64,000 nt of DNA from contig NZ_CP073579.1 in assembly GCF_018199995.1 (NCBI RefSeq), positions 1,054,001-1,118,000 on the forward strand. The letters run 5' to 3'. This document shows, piece by piece, positions 44,303-52,908 of this stretch (within the stretch, counting starts at the first letter, position 1; each line of letters starts with the position of its first letter). A program made the translations under genes and the position numbers. The DNA is from Photobacterium sp. GJ3 (GTDB lineage Bacteria > Pseudomonadota > Gammaproteobacteria > Enterobacterales > Vibrionaceae). Below the pieces are notes generated by a model. It saw nothing but the letters and a program-made list of their open reading frames with translations, was not told the origin of the DNA and made no database searches.

Positions 44303-45070
44303 TTAACGCTGTCCTTGGTTGGGTTGCGCCAGCATCACCTGAATCTCATGGTGATCGCAAAGTTCGGCAAAAGAAGGAGTCAGGGGCTGGTCCGTGATCA
44401 GTACATCAATCGCATCCAGACCGCAGATATGATGGAAGTTTTCCTGCCCCAGTTTAGCGTGCTCACACACCAGAATGACTTGTTGTGCTTGCGCCATCAT
44501 GGCTTGTTTCAGAGAAGCTTCCTGCTCATTATTGGTCGAAAGCCCGTTTTCAGACAGCGCACATACGCCGATGAATGCTTTATTGACGCGATAATCCAGC
44601 AGTTGCTTTTCGGCCTGAGCCCCCAGAATCGCGCGATGGAACGAATCAAATCGCCCACCCAGCACATGCACCCGCACATCCGGATTGAGCGACAACTGCT
44701 GTAAAATATCCATTGAGTTCGTCACGACTGTTGCAGGCTGGTTGATCCGAGCCGCCATCAGCGTCAGCGTGGTACTGGTATCCATCAGCAAGTGATCATC
44801 GGCTTCAATGAGTCCGGCTGCACACACAGCCAGCGATTGTTTCGCCTCGCTGACCGGTTTCTCTGCGTAGGATTCCAGTTTGGCGGTGAGCGTGGCACGC
44901 ATGGCACCCCCACGGATACGCTGAATGCCGGGCTGCTGGGTCAGTTTGACCAGATCCCGGCGGGCCGAATCCCGCGACACCGAAAACTGCTCGCAGATCT
45001 CATGCAACATCACTTTCCCCTGCTGTTCAATCAGCGAGATTAAGTGAATCAAACGTTCTTCCTGGGTCAT
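44303..45070 (-). CDS. DeoR-family transcriptional regulator
   Basis: The product is 255 residues. The N-terminal helix-turn-helix reads LISLIEQQGKVMLHEICEQF and VSRDSARRDLVKL. The sugar-phosphate sensing domain contains VVTNSMDILQQL, HVLGGRF, GAQAEKQLLDYRVNKAFIGV and DAIDVLITD. It probably controls the oxidoreductase and UPF0303 genes that follow it, with a phosphorylated sugar as effector. The 261-base gap to the divergent EamA gene should contain its operator, which I could not define. Confidence 0.88.
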   Translation of the reverse strand: MTQEERLIHLISLIEQQGKVMLHEICEQFSVSRDSARRDLVKLTQQPGIQRIRGGAMRATLTAKLESYAEKPVSEAKQSLAVCAAGLIEADDHLLMDTSTTLTLMAARINQPATVVTNSMDILQQLSLNPDVRVHVLGGRFDSFHRAILGAQAEKQLLDYRVNKAFIGVCALSENGLSTNNEQEASLKQAMMAQAQQVILVCEHAKLGQENFHHICGLDAIDVLITDQPLTPSFAELCDHHEIQVMLAQPNQGQR

Positions 45071-45331
45071 TTACTCACAATCGCTTAAGTGTTTTTAAGT
45101 GATTATGACGTAAAAATGCATGAATGCAAGCGGCAACGCGCTGAACCGCCCTCGGCTTAAGCTATCTCATCCACCCGGTCTCCGTCTCCGCAAATGGCGG
45201 ATGATCAATCGGCAGTTGCCGAATCTGACTGCCTCTGGCATTTTGTCGGGATGATTGTCGTCTGCTGCGCGCCTGAATCGCAACCACGCATGAGATGTAC
45301 AGGATGTTCAACATTTCACGGAGGAAGAAAA

Positions 45332-46291
45332 ATGAGCGAGCGCAAACCCGTCGACGCTGCCGCAGTCGGGATGATGATCGTGTTTTGTTTTGTGATGGGA
45401 TTACAGCAAATCTTCCTCAAAGCAACAGGCGATGATATCGCGCCCATCCTCCAGATTGGCATTCGATCCGGCATTGCGGCTTGTCTGGTCTGTGTGTATC
45501 TGGTGTTGCGCCGGAAGCGGCTGTCATTTGCCGATGGCAACTGGAAACCGGGCTTGCTGGTCGGGCTGCTGTTTGCGGTTGAGTATCTGTTTCTGGGCGA
45601 AGCACTTCGCTATACCTCGGCTTCCCATGCGGTGGTTTTCCTGTATACCTCCCCTTTATTCAGTGCCCTGATGCTGCATTTTCTGATTGATTCAGAGCGC
45701 TTGTCAGTGGCGCAATGGACGGGTATTTTGCTGGCCTTTGGCGGCATTGCCATCACCTTCCTGCTGCACGACGGCACCAGCCCGGTGAACACGCAACCCA
45801 ATCAGCTCTGGGGGGATTTTCTGGCGTTACTCGGCGGTCTGGCCTGGGGGGCAACCGTCGTGCTGATCCGCAGCACCCGGCTGGCCCGGGTCCCTTCAGA
45901 GCAAACCTTGCTTTACCAGCTCACCATGGCGTGTCTGGTGCTGGTTGCAACGGCATTCCTGACAGGACAGACAACAATCAATCCGACCCCGCTGGCAATC
46001 ACCAGCGTGGCTTTTCAAACGCTGGTCATTTCTTTCGCTGGATTACTGGTGTGGTTCTGGATGCTCAATACCTATATCGCATCACGCCTGGGGGTGTTGT
46101 CCTTCATGACACCACTTTATGGTGTCGTACTGGGTGCCTGGCTGCTGGATGAAGCCATTGAACCGGGCTTTGTTTATGGTGCATCCATGGTGATCACCGG
46201 GATTGTGCTGGTCAGCGGCCATGGCTGGATCAAACAAAGGCTCTGGCGCGCGGTTGGCAGACGCAAACTGCCGGCACGCGGAAAGGGATAA
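45332..46291 (+). CDS. EamA-family (DMT) transporter
   Basis: The product is 319 residues starting at the ATG at 45332, eight bases after GGAGGA. Ten hydrophobic segments can be counted in two EamA halves (AAAVGMMIVFCFVMGLQQIF in the first; WGDFLALLGGLAWGATVVLI in the second). GIRSGIAACLVCVYL and ITFLLHDGTSP also fit. Members export amino acids or metabolites; the substrate here is unknown. It is divergent from the DeoR gene and convergent with a LysE gene across a terminator. Confidence 0.86.
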   Translation: MSERKPVDAAAVGMMIVFCFVMGLQQIFLKATGDDIAPILQIGIRSGIAACLVCVYLVLRRKRLSFADGNWKPGLLVGLLFAVEYLFLGEALRYTSASHAVVFLYTSPLFSALMLHFLIDSERLSVAQWTGILLAFGGIAITFLLHDGTSPVNTQPNQLWGDFLALLGGLAWGATVVLIRSTRLARVPSEQTLLYQLTMACLVLVATAFLTGQTTINPTPLAITSVAFQTLVISFAGLLVWFWMLNTYIASRLGVLSFMTPLYGVVLGAWLLDEAIEPGFVYGASMVITGIVLVSGHGWIKQRLWRAVGRRKLPARGKG

Positions 46292-46305
46292 AACGGGAAG
46301 CCATC

Positions 46306-46340
46306 AACAGGCCGGCGGCCACCGCTGCCAGCCTGTCTTT
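46306..46340. terminator. Terminator between EamA and LysE genes
   Basis: ACAGGC (46307-46312) pairs with GCCTGT (46331-46336), extended by an inner GGCGG/CCGC pairing, and is followed by CTTTCT on the plus strand. It lies in a 53-base convergent gap and likely serves the EamA gene. Confidence 0.6.
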
Positions 46341-46344
46341 CTGA

Positions 46345-46968
46345 CTAGAAACTCAGGGTTCTCCAGAGACCGTTATCCACCAGTAACCAGACAGCAACCA
46401 GCCCCAGTGACAGAAAATAAATGAATCCCTGCACTTTCTGATTTTTTCGGTTCCCCGACATCTTTGCCAGTAAGCCACCCGCCCAGATCCAGACCAGATG
46501 CATAGAAATATTCAGCACGGCAAGCCAGGCAACCAGCACCCAGATCGCCTGCTCGCCGAACTCCTGATGCGCCTTCTCGGAAAAAAGCGAAAACATCAGC
46601 AACACCAACAACCAGCCTTTGCTGTTCAGCAACTGAATCAGCACCCCATCGACAAAACCCAGCGGCTTTTGGGCCTCACCCTGCGCATACAGACTGGTTT
46701 TCAGGAAGCCGATCGCCAGATACAGGATATACAGCGCCCCCACACATTGAAGCACCTGTAAAGCCATCGGATATTGTTCGATAAACGCACCTAAGCCGAG
46801 ACCGATGATCAGGGACTTCACCAGAAAAACACTGTCGATGCCAAAGAGTAAGGGCAACGACCGCCGGACACCCACACTGGCACCAGACGCAGCAAACACG
46901 ATATTAGCGGGACCGGGACTGAATACCAGCGGGAACATCACGCCTAACCACAGAAACAAAAAGCTCAT
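46345..46968 (-). CDS. LysE-family exporter
   Basis: The product is 207 residues with six hydrophobic segments. The N-terminal LFLWLGVMFPLVFSPGPANI carries the PGP motif of LysE/RhtB exporters, and VSVGVRRSLPLLFGI then LLNSKGWLLVLLMFSLF follow. It probably exports an amino acid or related compound. The AraC-type gene upstream, read in the same direction with a 98-base gap, may control it. Confidence 0.85.
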   Translation of the reverse strand: MSFLFLWLGVMFPLVFSPGPANIVFAASGASVGVRRSLPLLFGIDSVFLVKSLIIGLGLGAFIEQYPMALQVLQCVGALYILYLAIGFLKTSLYAQGEAQKPLGFVDGVLIQLLNSKGWLLVLLMFSLFSEKAHQEFGEQAIWVLVAWLAVLNISMHLVWIWAGGLLAKMSGNRKNQKVQGFIYFLSLGLVAVWLLVDNGLWRTLSF

Positions 46969-47066
46969 TCATATCTCTCCATGTCAGATGATGCCAGCAT
47001 CTTAATGGGGGATGACGTGCAGGTTCTTGTATAAAATTGCAGATGGAGGGATCAGCGCCAATGAAG

Positions 47067-47936
47067 TCAGTTGGCGTAGTGCCGGGGCGGAACGCCAAAT
47101 GCGCGCTTGAAGTTGCGGGTGAAGTGGCTTTGATCAAAGAAACCACAAGCCAGTGCAGTGTCTGCACAACTCTGCCCCTGACGAAGCAATGTTTTGGCGC
47201 GCTGCACTTTCAGCATCAGCAAATACTGATGCGGCGTCATGCCATATTGCGTTTTAAAATCCCGGATGATTTTAAATTTGGTTTGCCCGCACAGGTGTGC
47301 CAGCTCATCGAGTGCGACGTTATCCTGCCAGTGATCCTGTAAGTAATCGCGCACTAACACCGGAGACTTTTTATCGGACGTCGTGAGAGAAGCAACATGA
47401 CGCGCATTGCCGTAATTTGTGAACAGCATCTCCAACGCGGTAATCAGCAGGGAATCCCGGGTCAGATCCAGGCTCGGAGATTCCAGCGATACATGTAACT
47501 GAAACAGCAAGTGAAACAGTTCCGGATGATGAATGACTGCGCGATCAATCACTGGCGACACATGCGCTGGTGTCTCTGCAAAACACCGGGCGATGAATTC
47601 AGGCGAGAAGTAGAACATCCGATAACGCCAGCCCTGCGCACTGCCGGGAAAGCCGGTATGAATTTCGGCAGGGTTGATCGCGACGATTTGCTGCTGAGGC
47701 ACAATAATATTACTGCCCCGGTAAAACAGCCCTTCGGCACCCGATTCAATCACACCAATGGCCAGCTCATCATGCCAGTGCCGGGAAAACTCGAACTGCG
47801 TGAAAGCAGCGGACAGCAATTCAATGCCTGAATACCGTGCTGGCCGCCACATTCTGGAAAAATCCCTGGTTTCCGTATTCAATCGCATCCCCTTCGCGCC
47901 ACTGATCTTCTGTGGATCACCCTGCCATCGCACCAT
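47067..47936 (-). CDS. AraC-family transcriptional regulator
   Basis: The product is up to 289 residues; a start 16 codons later at 47888 has a closer AAGG ribosome site and is also possible. The N-terminal half is a cupin-type AraC ligand domain (HWHDELAIGVIESGAEGLFY, VAINPAEIHTGFP). The C-terminal HTH pair is LDELAHLCGQTKFKIIRDFK and CADTALACGFFDQSHFTRNF, ending FGVPPRHY. AraC regulators of this type often control an adjacent LysE exporter, as here. The ligand is unknown. Confidence 0.85.
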   Translation of the reverse strand: MVRWQGDPQKISGAKGMRLNTETRDFSRMWRPARYSGIELLSAAFTQFEFSRHWHDELAIGVIESGAEGLFYRGSNIIVPQQQIVAINPAEIHTGFPGSAQGWRYRMFYFSPEFIARCFAETPAHVSPVIDRAVIHHPELFHLLFQLHVSLESPSLDLTRDSLLITALEMLFTNYGNARHVASLTTSDKKSPVLVRDYLQDHWQDNVALDELAHLCGQTKFKIIRDFKTQYGMTPHQYLLMLKVQRAKTLLRQGQSCADTALACGFFDQSHFTRNFKRAFGVPPRHYAN

Positions 47937-48287
47937 CCATGGCGATTCTCATCACGCCAGCAACCGAGCTATCAAGCGGTCACCGATGAAGCTCACCATG
48001 GTATGCCGCATCTGAATATACTGTCAATTTGATTGGGTGATCACGAATGAGATTGCCGAATTCACCCTACAAATGTTCAAGATTTCATAGATTAAAGCGC
48101 ACAGGATCGATAAGACCGGATTCAATAATCCTACTCTGTGCAAGCGCTTGGAATTGTAGTCACGCAAGTGAAGCACAGAAAGCTAGCAAACTGACTCAGG
48201 AGATCAATGCATTTCATATGCATAGCGGAAGGAAAACATGAGTTTGTGGGGTTGAGCCAGAAACAGGTTCTGGCTCGGAAGGAAGGG
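47937..48287. other. Intergenic region without a recognised gene
   Basis: This 351-base region lies between an AraC gene start and a LysE gene stop, both read on the minus strand. It should hold the AraC promoter and the end of the LysE transcript. Short open frames here have no plausible ribosome site or family, and no RNA gene was seen. Confidence 0.5.
48254..48276. terminator. Perfect 9-base hairpin after a LysE gene
   Basis: GAGCCAGAA (48254-48262) pairs with TTCTGGCTC (48268-48276) with a five-base loop. It is 12 bases beyond the stop of the minus-strand LysE gene. There is no clear T run on the minus strand, so activity is not certain. Confidence 0.5.
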
Positions 48288-48923
48288 TTAAGCGTTGGAT
48301 AATGCCAGACGGGCGGCAAAGCCAATAAACAGAGTGCCCATCAAAGTGTTTCCGAGCTTGCGGACACGCTGGCTGGCTTTCACCAACCGGGTGATATAAG
48401 CTCCCCCGAAAATCAGTGCGCTCAGGAAAATCAGACTGAAAAGTTCAAGTACAGCCGCCAGAATAAAAAATGAAACGCCCGGACTGTGGTAACTCGTATC
48501 AATAAACTGCACGAAGAACGACACATAAAATAAAATGGCTTTCGGATTCGTCAGGCTCAGAATCAGGGCTTTGCGAAAAACGCGCTTTCCAGCTGTTTCT
48601 GGCAGTGTTTCTGCCGAACCCGGTTTGAAAGCGCTGTAGACAATCTTACTTCCGATGAACAGCAGGTAAATTGCCCCCAGATAGCGCACCAGAGTAAACA
48701 GAATCGGCGTGGTTTGGATCAGCGTGGCGACACCGGCATAAGCGAAAAACATCAAGATGGCATCGCCCAAAAAGACGGCCAGTGCAGCCATGTAACCTTG
48801 CCGGATCCCCTGAGTCATGCCGGTTTTGAGAACAAACAAGGAATTGGGGCCAGGCAGAAGAACAATCAGCATTGCCCCGGCAACATAAGCCCAAAAATTC
48901 AGTACACCATAATCCGCAAACAT
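48288..48923 (-). CDS. LysE/RhtB-family exporter
   Basis: The product is 211 residues with six hydrophobic segments. [20 protein letters not shown] contains the LPGPN motif of RhtB-type exporters, followed by [19 protein letters not shown] and [20 protein letters not shown] with the conserved NPK. It probably exports an amino acid. It is a second LysE-type gene in this stretch and is only distantly similar to the one at 46345. It appears to be a single-gene transcript. Confidence 0.87.
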   Translation of the reverse strand: MFADYGVLNFWAYVAGAMLIVLLPGPNSLFVLKTGMTQGIRQGYMAALAVFLGDAILMFFAYAGVATLIQTTPILFTLVRYLGAIYLLFIGSKIVYSAFKPGSAETLPETAGKRVFRKALILSLTNPKAILFYVSFFVQFIDTSYHSPGVSFFILAAVLELFSLIFLSALIFGGAYITRLVKASQRVRKLGNTLMGTLFIGFAARLALSNA

Positions 48924-49080
48924 CGATACCCGCCTTCAGCAACCCGATTCCAACACTGCTTGCACTATATCGTGTTTGCATCTGGATTCAATGTTTCCAT
49001 CATGCTGTGTTCTAGTGGTTGATGGAATTAGATCAGCTGGATCGCAAGAGCCGACGCCTCCACTGAGAAACCAGCCCAGA

Positions 49081-49446
49081 TTACAGAGCGCGGCCGTCGA
49101 AATACGTCACCGGAATCTGCTCGAGATCGACATCTTCAAGGCAGCGGACATTAATTGCAGCCATGGCTCTGCCCTGTGGATCTGTGCCTTCACCATACGG
49201 ATGGATGCCGCACGTCGGACAAAACTGATGTCGAATTACATGCCGATGAAAGGTGTATGTCCTCACCGTGTTTTCCGGGGTCAGCAAATGCAAAGCGTCA
49301 CGCGGCACAAACCACAGTAAGGAACCTTTCCGTTTGCAAATCGAACAATTGCAGGCCAGTACTTCCTGCAACGCTCCCTCTACTTCAAACGCCACATTTC
49401 CGCAGTGGCAGCTTCCGCGATAGTTCACGACGCTTCCCCTTTTCAT
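49081..49446 (-). CDS. GFA-family (Gfa/CENP-V) zinc protein
   Basis: The product is 121 residues with the GFA domain cysteines: YRGSCHCGNVAFEVEG, ACNCSICKRKG and FCPTCGIHPYGEG. This zinc fold is related to glutathione-dependent formaldehyde-activating enzyme, but small homologues mostly have no proven activity. It is a single gene, read in the same direction as its neighbours. Confidence 0.85.
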   Translation of the reverse strand: MKRGSVVNYRGSCHCGNVAFEVEGALQEVLACNCSICKRKGSLLWFVPRDALHLLTPENTVRTYTFHRHVIRHQFCPTCGIHPYGEGTDPQGRAMAAINVRCLEDVDLEQIPVTYFDGRAL

Positions 49447-49522
49447 GCTTTGAAATCAGATCACGGCTCAACAGATTCGAGTATAGCTTTCTGACACCAA
49501 GATGACGGGAAAACAGGCAAAC

Positions 49523-50035
49523 TCACAGCATTGAATCCGCTGACAATCGCTTCGCCATCCAGAGTGAGCTCAGATACTCGCCCTGTTTTCGGGCATATTC
49601 GGGGAAAACGCCCACTTCGGTGAATCCGAACTTCTGATGCAATGCGACCGAGGCGTCATTTGGCAGGGCAATACCAGACAATGCGCAATGCACCGGCTGC
49701 GATGCTAACGCATCCAGTAACCTTGCCATTAATGCGCTCCCCAGCCCGTGCCCTTTTGCGTCGGGATGAAGATAAATCGTCACTTCTACGGTTTCAGCAA
49801 AAGCAGAACTGGGACGGTAAGGCTGACTGCAGGCGAATCCCAACACCTGATGATTCTCGACGGCAACAAATAGCTGGTGTGGGCTTTCGGGCTGAAACTG
49901 TGTAAACCACTGGTTGCGATTGCCCAGCGTCATTGGCTCGGTTTCGAACCGGGCCTGGGTGTGTTCAATATAATGGTTAAAAATCGCTGTGATTGCGGGA
50001 ATGTGGGAGAGGTTCCCAACTTCAATGACTGACAT
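49523..50035 (-). CDS. GNAT acetyltransferase (phosphinothricin acetyltransferase-like)
   Basis: The product is 170 residues. The Pat-type pattern is AITAIFNHYIEHTQARFETE at the N-terminus, VLGFACSQPYRPSSAF, then VEVTIYLHPDAKGHGLGSAL as the acetyl-CoA loop, and ALHQKFGFTEVGVFPEYARK near the end. Enzymes of this group acetylate small amines such as methionine sulfoximine or polyamine-like compounds. It lies at the edge of the second T6SS island but is an ordinary accessory gene. Confidence 0.85.
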   Translation of the reverse strand: MSVIEVGNLSHIPAITAIFNHYIEHTQARFETEPMTLGNRNQWFTQFQPESPHQLFVAVENHQVLGFACSQPYRPSSAFAETVEVTIYLHPDAKGHGLGSALMARLLDALASQPVHCALSGIALPNDASVALHQKFGFTEVGVFPEYARKQGEYLSSLWMAKRLSADSML

Positions 50036-50120
50036 ATCGCGGCTTCCTTTTTGCGTCCAATCGAATCATGCAGAACCAGACTCGTGGATGCAACCCCAGT
50101 CTTTTTGAGTACAAACTCAG

Positions 50121-50390
50121 AACACAGAGCATCATGACACGATACATCTACTGGCGAATGTTCATTTGCTCGAAGCGGCAAGTGCATGGATCAGTGCCGT
50201 ACATGTGATCAAAGCGGCAGCAAGATCCTGATAACCTGTTGCAATCAGAGCGAGCAGAAAAACCACCCACATGATGTAAGCAGTTCGGATCAATGACGTT
50301 TTGTGTTCAAACTTCTCTAACGCCTCTTGCCCCGAATGGGCCAAGAGGTAAACATCCTGCATGACAAAACCATCAGACTTTAACTGTGCA
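50121..50390. repeat. Direct repeat of about 270 bases (left copy)
   Basis: The sequence from ACACAGAGCATCATGAC to the ACTTTAACTG at 50390 is nearly identical to 51950-52216, with a few substitutions and one small indel. Weaker similarity extends another 30 bases to the left. It covers the body of the small membrane-protein gene and its downstream spacer. The two copies bracket a 1.6-kb segment with the propeller paralogue and the MIX remnant. Confidence 0.85.
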
Positions 50391-50404
50391 ATCTGTCGTT
50401 GCAA
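50162..50404 (-). pseudogene. 5'-truncated copy of the small membrane-protein gene
   Basis: The frame encodes about 80 residues that match residues 44 to the end of the protein at 51989-52339 (LKSDGFVMQDVYLLAHSGQEALE, LAAALITCTALIHALAASSK). Its only upstream start is a TTG in unrelated sequence, and the first 43 residues of the intact copy are missing. An internal ATG could give a shorter product with two membrane segments. It is best read as a recombination remnant. Confidence 0.65.
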
Positions 50405-50510
50405 TAAGAAATTTTTTGTTTCTACTTCATTCCAGCGCCCCAGAATACAGACGACCCATTAAATAAAAACCAGATTGTATTTTTTCTATAGCCATTGACA
50501 TTAACCTTTA

Positions 50511-51695
50511 TTAGTATAATTGTTTAACCCAAGAGTCTTGATATTTTTCTTTTGAAGGTAACTCAGGAAAATAATCTGAAATATCAATCCCTTCAAATGC
50601 TTTCTGTGCACTTATCGGAAGATACAAATCATCGTAAACTGTAAACTGATATTCATCGCCAAAGTTATATTTATATTTTATCTTAGATAGAGGTGTATCT
50701 TCCGAATTATTTACTATTCTATATATTTCCCCATCCTGTATTGCCCACTTACCTAATTCAATCACACGAAAACCTAAACTTTTTCCTACAATATTGTTCG
50801 GGTTATTTGATTCATACACATTATAATAAACCTTATTACTATCATAACTACAAGTAAAAAGGCTAGAATTCACACCAAATGTTCCACCATATTTACACTC
50901 ATCAGAAAGATAATTCCCTCTTTCCGGTTTTTTAAATCCTGGCATGTCGTAAGTTATCTGTTCACCATTCCCTTGAATAGAATTTACAAAATCATTGTGC
51001 TTGTAAATATTTGAAATAGCTTTTGTTCCATCTTTCACTAAGAAAAACTTACTGTTAGCATCTTCAAATTCATGCCCATAAATATCTTTTATGTATTTTA
51101 TTTCTTTCGATTCAAGTGTTAGATATGCTTTTCCATCACCGTCGTTTATGATTGCAAATTTTCCATCATCAATCCATGATTCGACATAACATCGGCCTGA
51201 TGAAAAAATATGCCCTTTTCTTTTTTTTATATCATAGAGGGTACAACCATATCCTTTATCACTTGATGTCGAAATAATATACCTTCCATCGGGAGAGCGA
51301 TTGGGACCTGTGAAATAACCCAAAGGTAAAATGTTCGCACCAAAATCCTCGCGTGTTGCAACGAGTTTGACATCTTTCCCATCGATTCCCATTGAGTAAA
51401 GGTCAAAATATGGAGCTCCATACTTTCTGGCCTTGAACAATACTCTTGGTATCTCATAATCTTCATCCCATTCCTCATATTCAATATCATCCGGGATACT
51501 TACATTTATTTTCCATCCAATAATGTCAGCTCTTGTTTTCCAACGATGGATCTCAATGCCTCTAACAATTAAATCCAACTGCTCCTGATAAGCCTTATCA
51601 TAAGCTAATTTCTCTGCAATCATTTTCCACGCTGGGTAGGCGATTGCACCAAAGCAAAGCGCCCCAATACTATAAGCCAGCAGTTTTTTCTTCAT
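50511..51695 (-). CDS. Membrane-anchored propeller-like protein, paralogue of 59331-60539 (candidate immunity)
   Basis: The product is 394 residues with an N-terminal membrane anchor (residues about 5-26, LLAYSIGALCFGAIAYPAW) and a large periplasmic part. NRSPDGRYIIS is a TolB/WD-like propeller motif. The protein parallels that at 59331-60539: both have VSIPDDIEYEEW/VDIPQGTKIEEW, LYSMGIDGKDVKLV/LYTMNLDGSDVRIL, SGRCYVESW/KGRCYNFNW and PNNIVGK/PDSIVGE. It sits after a MIX-protein remnant, as the paralogue sits after the intact MIX gene. An immunity or orphan-immunity role is inferred from this arrangement. Confidence 0.68.
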   Translation of the reverse strand: MKKKLLAYSIGALCFGAIAYPAWKMIAEKLAYDKAYQEQLDLIVRGIEIHRWKTRADIIGWKINVSIPDDIEYEEWDEDYEIPRVLFKARKYGAPYFDLYSMGIDGKDVKLVATREDFGANILPLGYFTGPNRSPDGRYIISTSSDKGYGCTLYDIKKRKGHIFSSGRCYVESWIDDGKFAIINDGDGKAYLTLESKEIKYIKDIYGHEFEDANSKFFLVKDGTKAISNIYKHNDFVNSIQGNGEQITYDMPGFKKPERGNYLSDECKYGGTFGVNSSLFTCSYDSNKVYYNVYESNNPNNIVGKSLGFRVIELGKWAIQDGEIYRIVNNSEDTPLSKIKYKYNFGDEYQFTVYDDLYLPISAQKAFEGIDISDYFPELPSKEKYQDSWVKQLY

Positions 51696-51704
51696 GATGG
51701 ATTC

Positions 51705-51953
51705 CTAAATATTTGTTGCGTTCAGCCAACCATTTCTGAGTTCTTCAATTTTCTTTGCTTCTTCGAAGGACGCTTCAACCATTTCAGCATGTTCAATTTC
51801 TTCACATTCGTCTTGATCGTTTGCCAGTTCTTCAAACGGAATGTCTGTAAAAATAAATTCAGCACCGTGTGGATCTTTGGGATTCGCAATGAATAACAAA
51901 AACTCCCGTCTGTTGGTAAGCCCAGTTCTTTTGTGTGCAACCACAGAAAACAC
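51705..51953 (-). pseudogene. C-terminal remnant of a MIX-type T6SS protein gene
   Basis: The 82-residue frame has no good start (GTG within the duplicated segment). Its sequence EFLLFIANPKDPHGAEFIFTD lines up with DFSLYIASPCDPNSGEYVFLN near the end of the MIX protein at 60550-61911, and the acidic helical tails correspond. Only the last 60-70 residues are retained. It lies nine bases before the propeller-like paralogue, the same order as in the intact cassette. It was probably cut by the recombination that created the 270-base direct repeat. Confidence 0.65.
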
Positions 51954-52216
51954 AGAGCATCATGACGCGATACACTACTGGCGAATGTTCATTTGCTCGA
52001 AGCGGCAAGTGCATGGATCAGTGCCGTACATGTAATCAAAGCGGCAGCAAGATCCTGATAACCTGCTGTAATCAGAGCGAGCAGAAAAACCACCCACATG
52101 ATGTAAGCAATTCGGATCAATGACGTTTTGTGTTCAAACTTCTCTAACGCCTCTTGCCCCGAATGGGCCAAGATGTAAACATCCTGCATGACAAAACCAT
52201 CACACTTTAACTGAGC
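51950..52216. repeat. Direct repeat of about 270 bases (right copy)
   Basis: This is the right copy of the repeat at 50121-50390. It lies in the 3' two-thirds of the intact small membrane-protein gene and runs into the start of the MIX remnant. Confidence 0.85.
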
Positions 52217-52339
52217 ACTTTTGATATCATGATCCGGCTGATGGGTATCCACATAGACATGAATGTCATCTTTTGAGTAAATCACAAACTGACGTTTTTC
52301 CTTGGTATTGGCCTGTTGCTGGCCATTGGTTTCAGACAT
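51989..52339 (-). CDS. Small membrane protein of the T6SS island
   Basis: The product is 116 residues. The N-terminal 70 residues are hydrophilic (KEKRQFVIYSKDDIHVYVDT), followed by a short linker and two hydrophobic segments (IAYIMWVVFLLALITAG and LAAALITCTALIHALAA), so it is likely an inner-membrane protein. I do not recognise the family. A 5'-truncated duplicate lies at 50162-50404. Adjacent toxin genes make an immunity function possible but unproven. Confidence 0.55.
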   Translation of the reverse strand: MSETNGQQQANTKEKRQFVIYSKDDIHVYVDTHQPDHDIKSAQLKCDGFVMQDVYILAHSGQEALEKFEHKTSLIRIAYIMWVVFLLALITAGYQDLAAALITCTALIHALAASSK

Positions 52340-52724
52340 GCGTTGTGCTCCGACGATTCTGCCTCGTTCGTTCAGGCAGAATTTGAATTTAAGATACCTT
52401 AGAAGGCGACAGATCTGTGCAATCAGTTAAGTATCGTTCCTCTGAGAAGCAGATATCGATGATTGAGTGGCGGATTGATATTGTTGTTTAGAAACAAACA
52501 GTTGACAAAATCCTTTATGATATTGTTGCTCCCTTTGGGATTAACCAAAAGGAGCATTGTGATTTTCATTTATATCTGAGCAGAATAGGATTGATCAGTA
52601 ATACATACCCATTTGTTTTCTCTGTTGTGGCGTTGATGTTTCGTAGAATGGCGTTTCCGAGATGTTAAAGTTACAATAACCAAAATTACAAAACACATAA
52701 ATAATAATATGCTAACGCAGTAAA
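52340..52724. other. Gap upstream of the small membrane-protein gene
   Basis: No gene is visible. There is an imperfect inverted repeat near 52528-52556 (GCTCCCTTTGG with CCAAAAGGAGC around GATTAA). The region should contain the promoter of the 51989-52339 gene and the flank of the IS200-type element. Confidence 0.5.
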
Positions 52725-52787
52725 AATCCGCCTTCTTAGAAGGCGGCTTTAGTTTACAGCCCCCTAGAAGGGGGCATTCCTGCGCGG

Positions 52788-52898
52788 TTAGTTCATCTTC
52801 AACTCTAACTGCGCCTCATATTCTTGATCTTTCTTGTCTTGGTGCCTTACGTACCGTCTGATGATTTCTTCATTTACACCGACAGTGTCAACAAAGTA
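52788..52898 (-). pseudogene. 3' part of the IS200-type tnpA, cut off by ISAs1
   Basis: Reading on the minus strand from 52898 gives YFVDTVGVNEEIIRRYVRHQ and a tail ending LELKMN before the TAA at 52788-52790. It is the natural continuation of HFWARG in the 5' part at 54150-54476; together they make 145 codons, a full Y1 transposase. The helix that should hold the catalytic tyrosine (RRYVRHQ) is in this fragment. Confidence 0.82.
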
Positions 52899-52908
52899 CC
52901 CTCTCGCC
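52899..52908. repeat. Target site duplication of ISAs1 (left)
   Basis: CCCTCTCGCC is repeated at 54150-54159, giving a 10-base target duplication around the ISAs1 element, within the size usual for the family. Confidence 0.8.

Noticed and set aside
48047-48241. A 64-codon plus-strand frame in the AraC-LysE gap
   Set aside because: No ribosome site, signal or similarity; composition looks non-coding.
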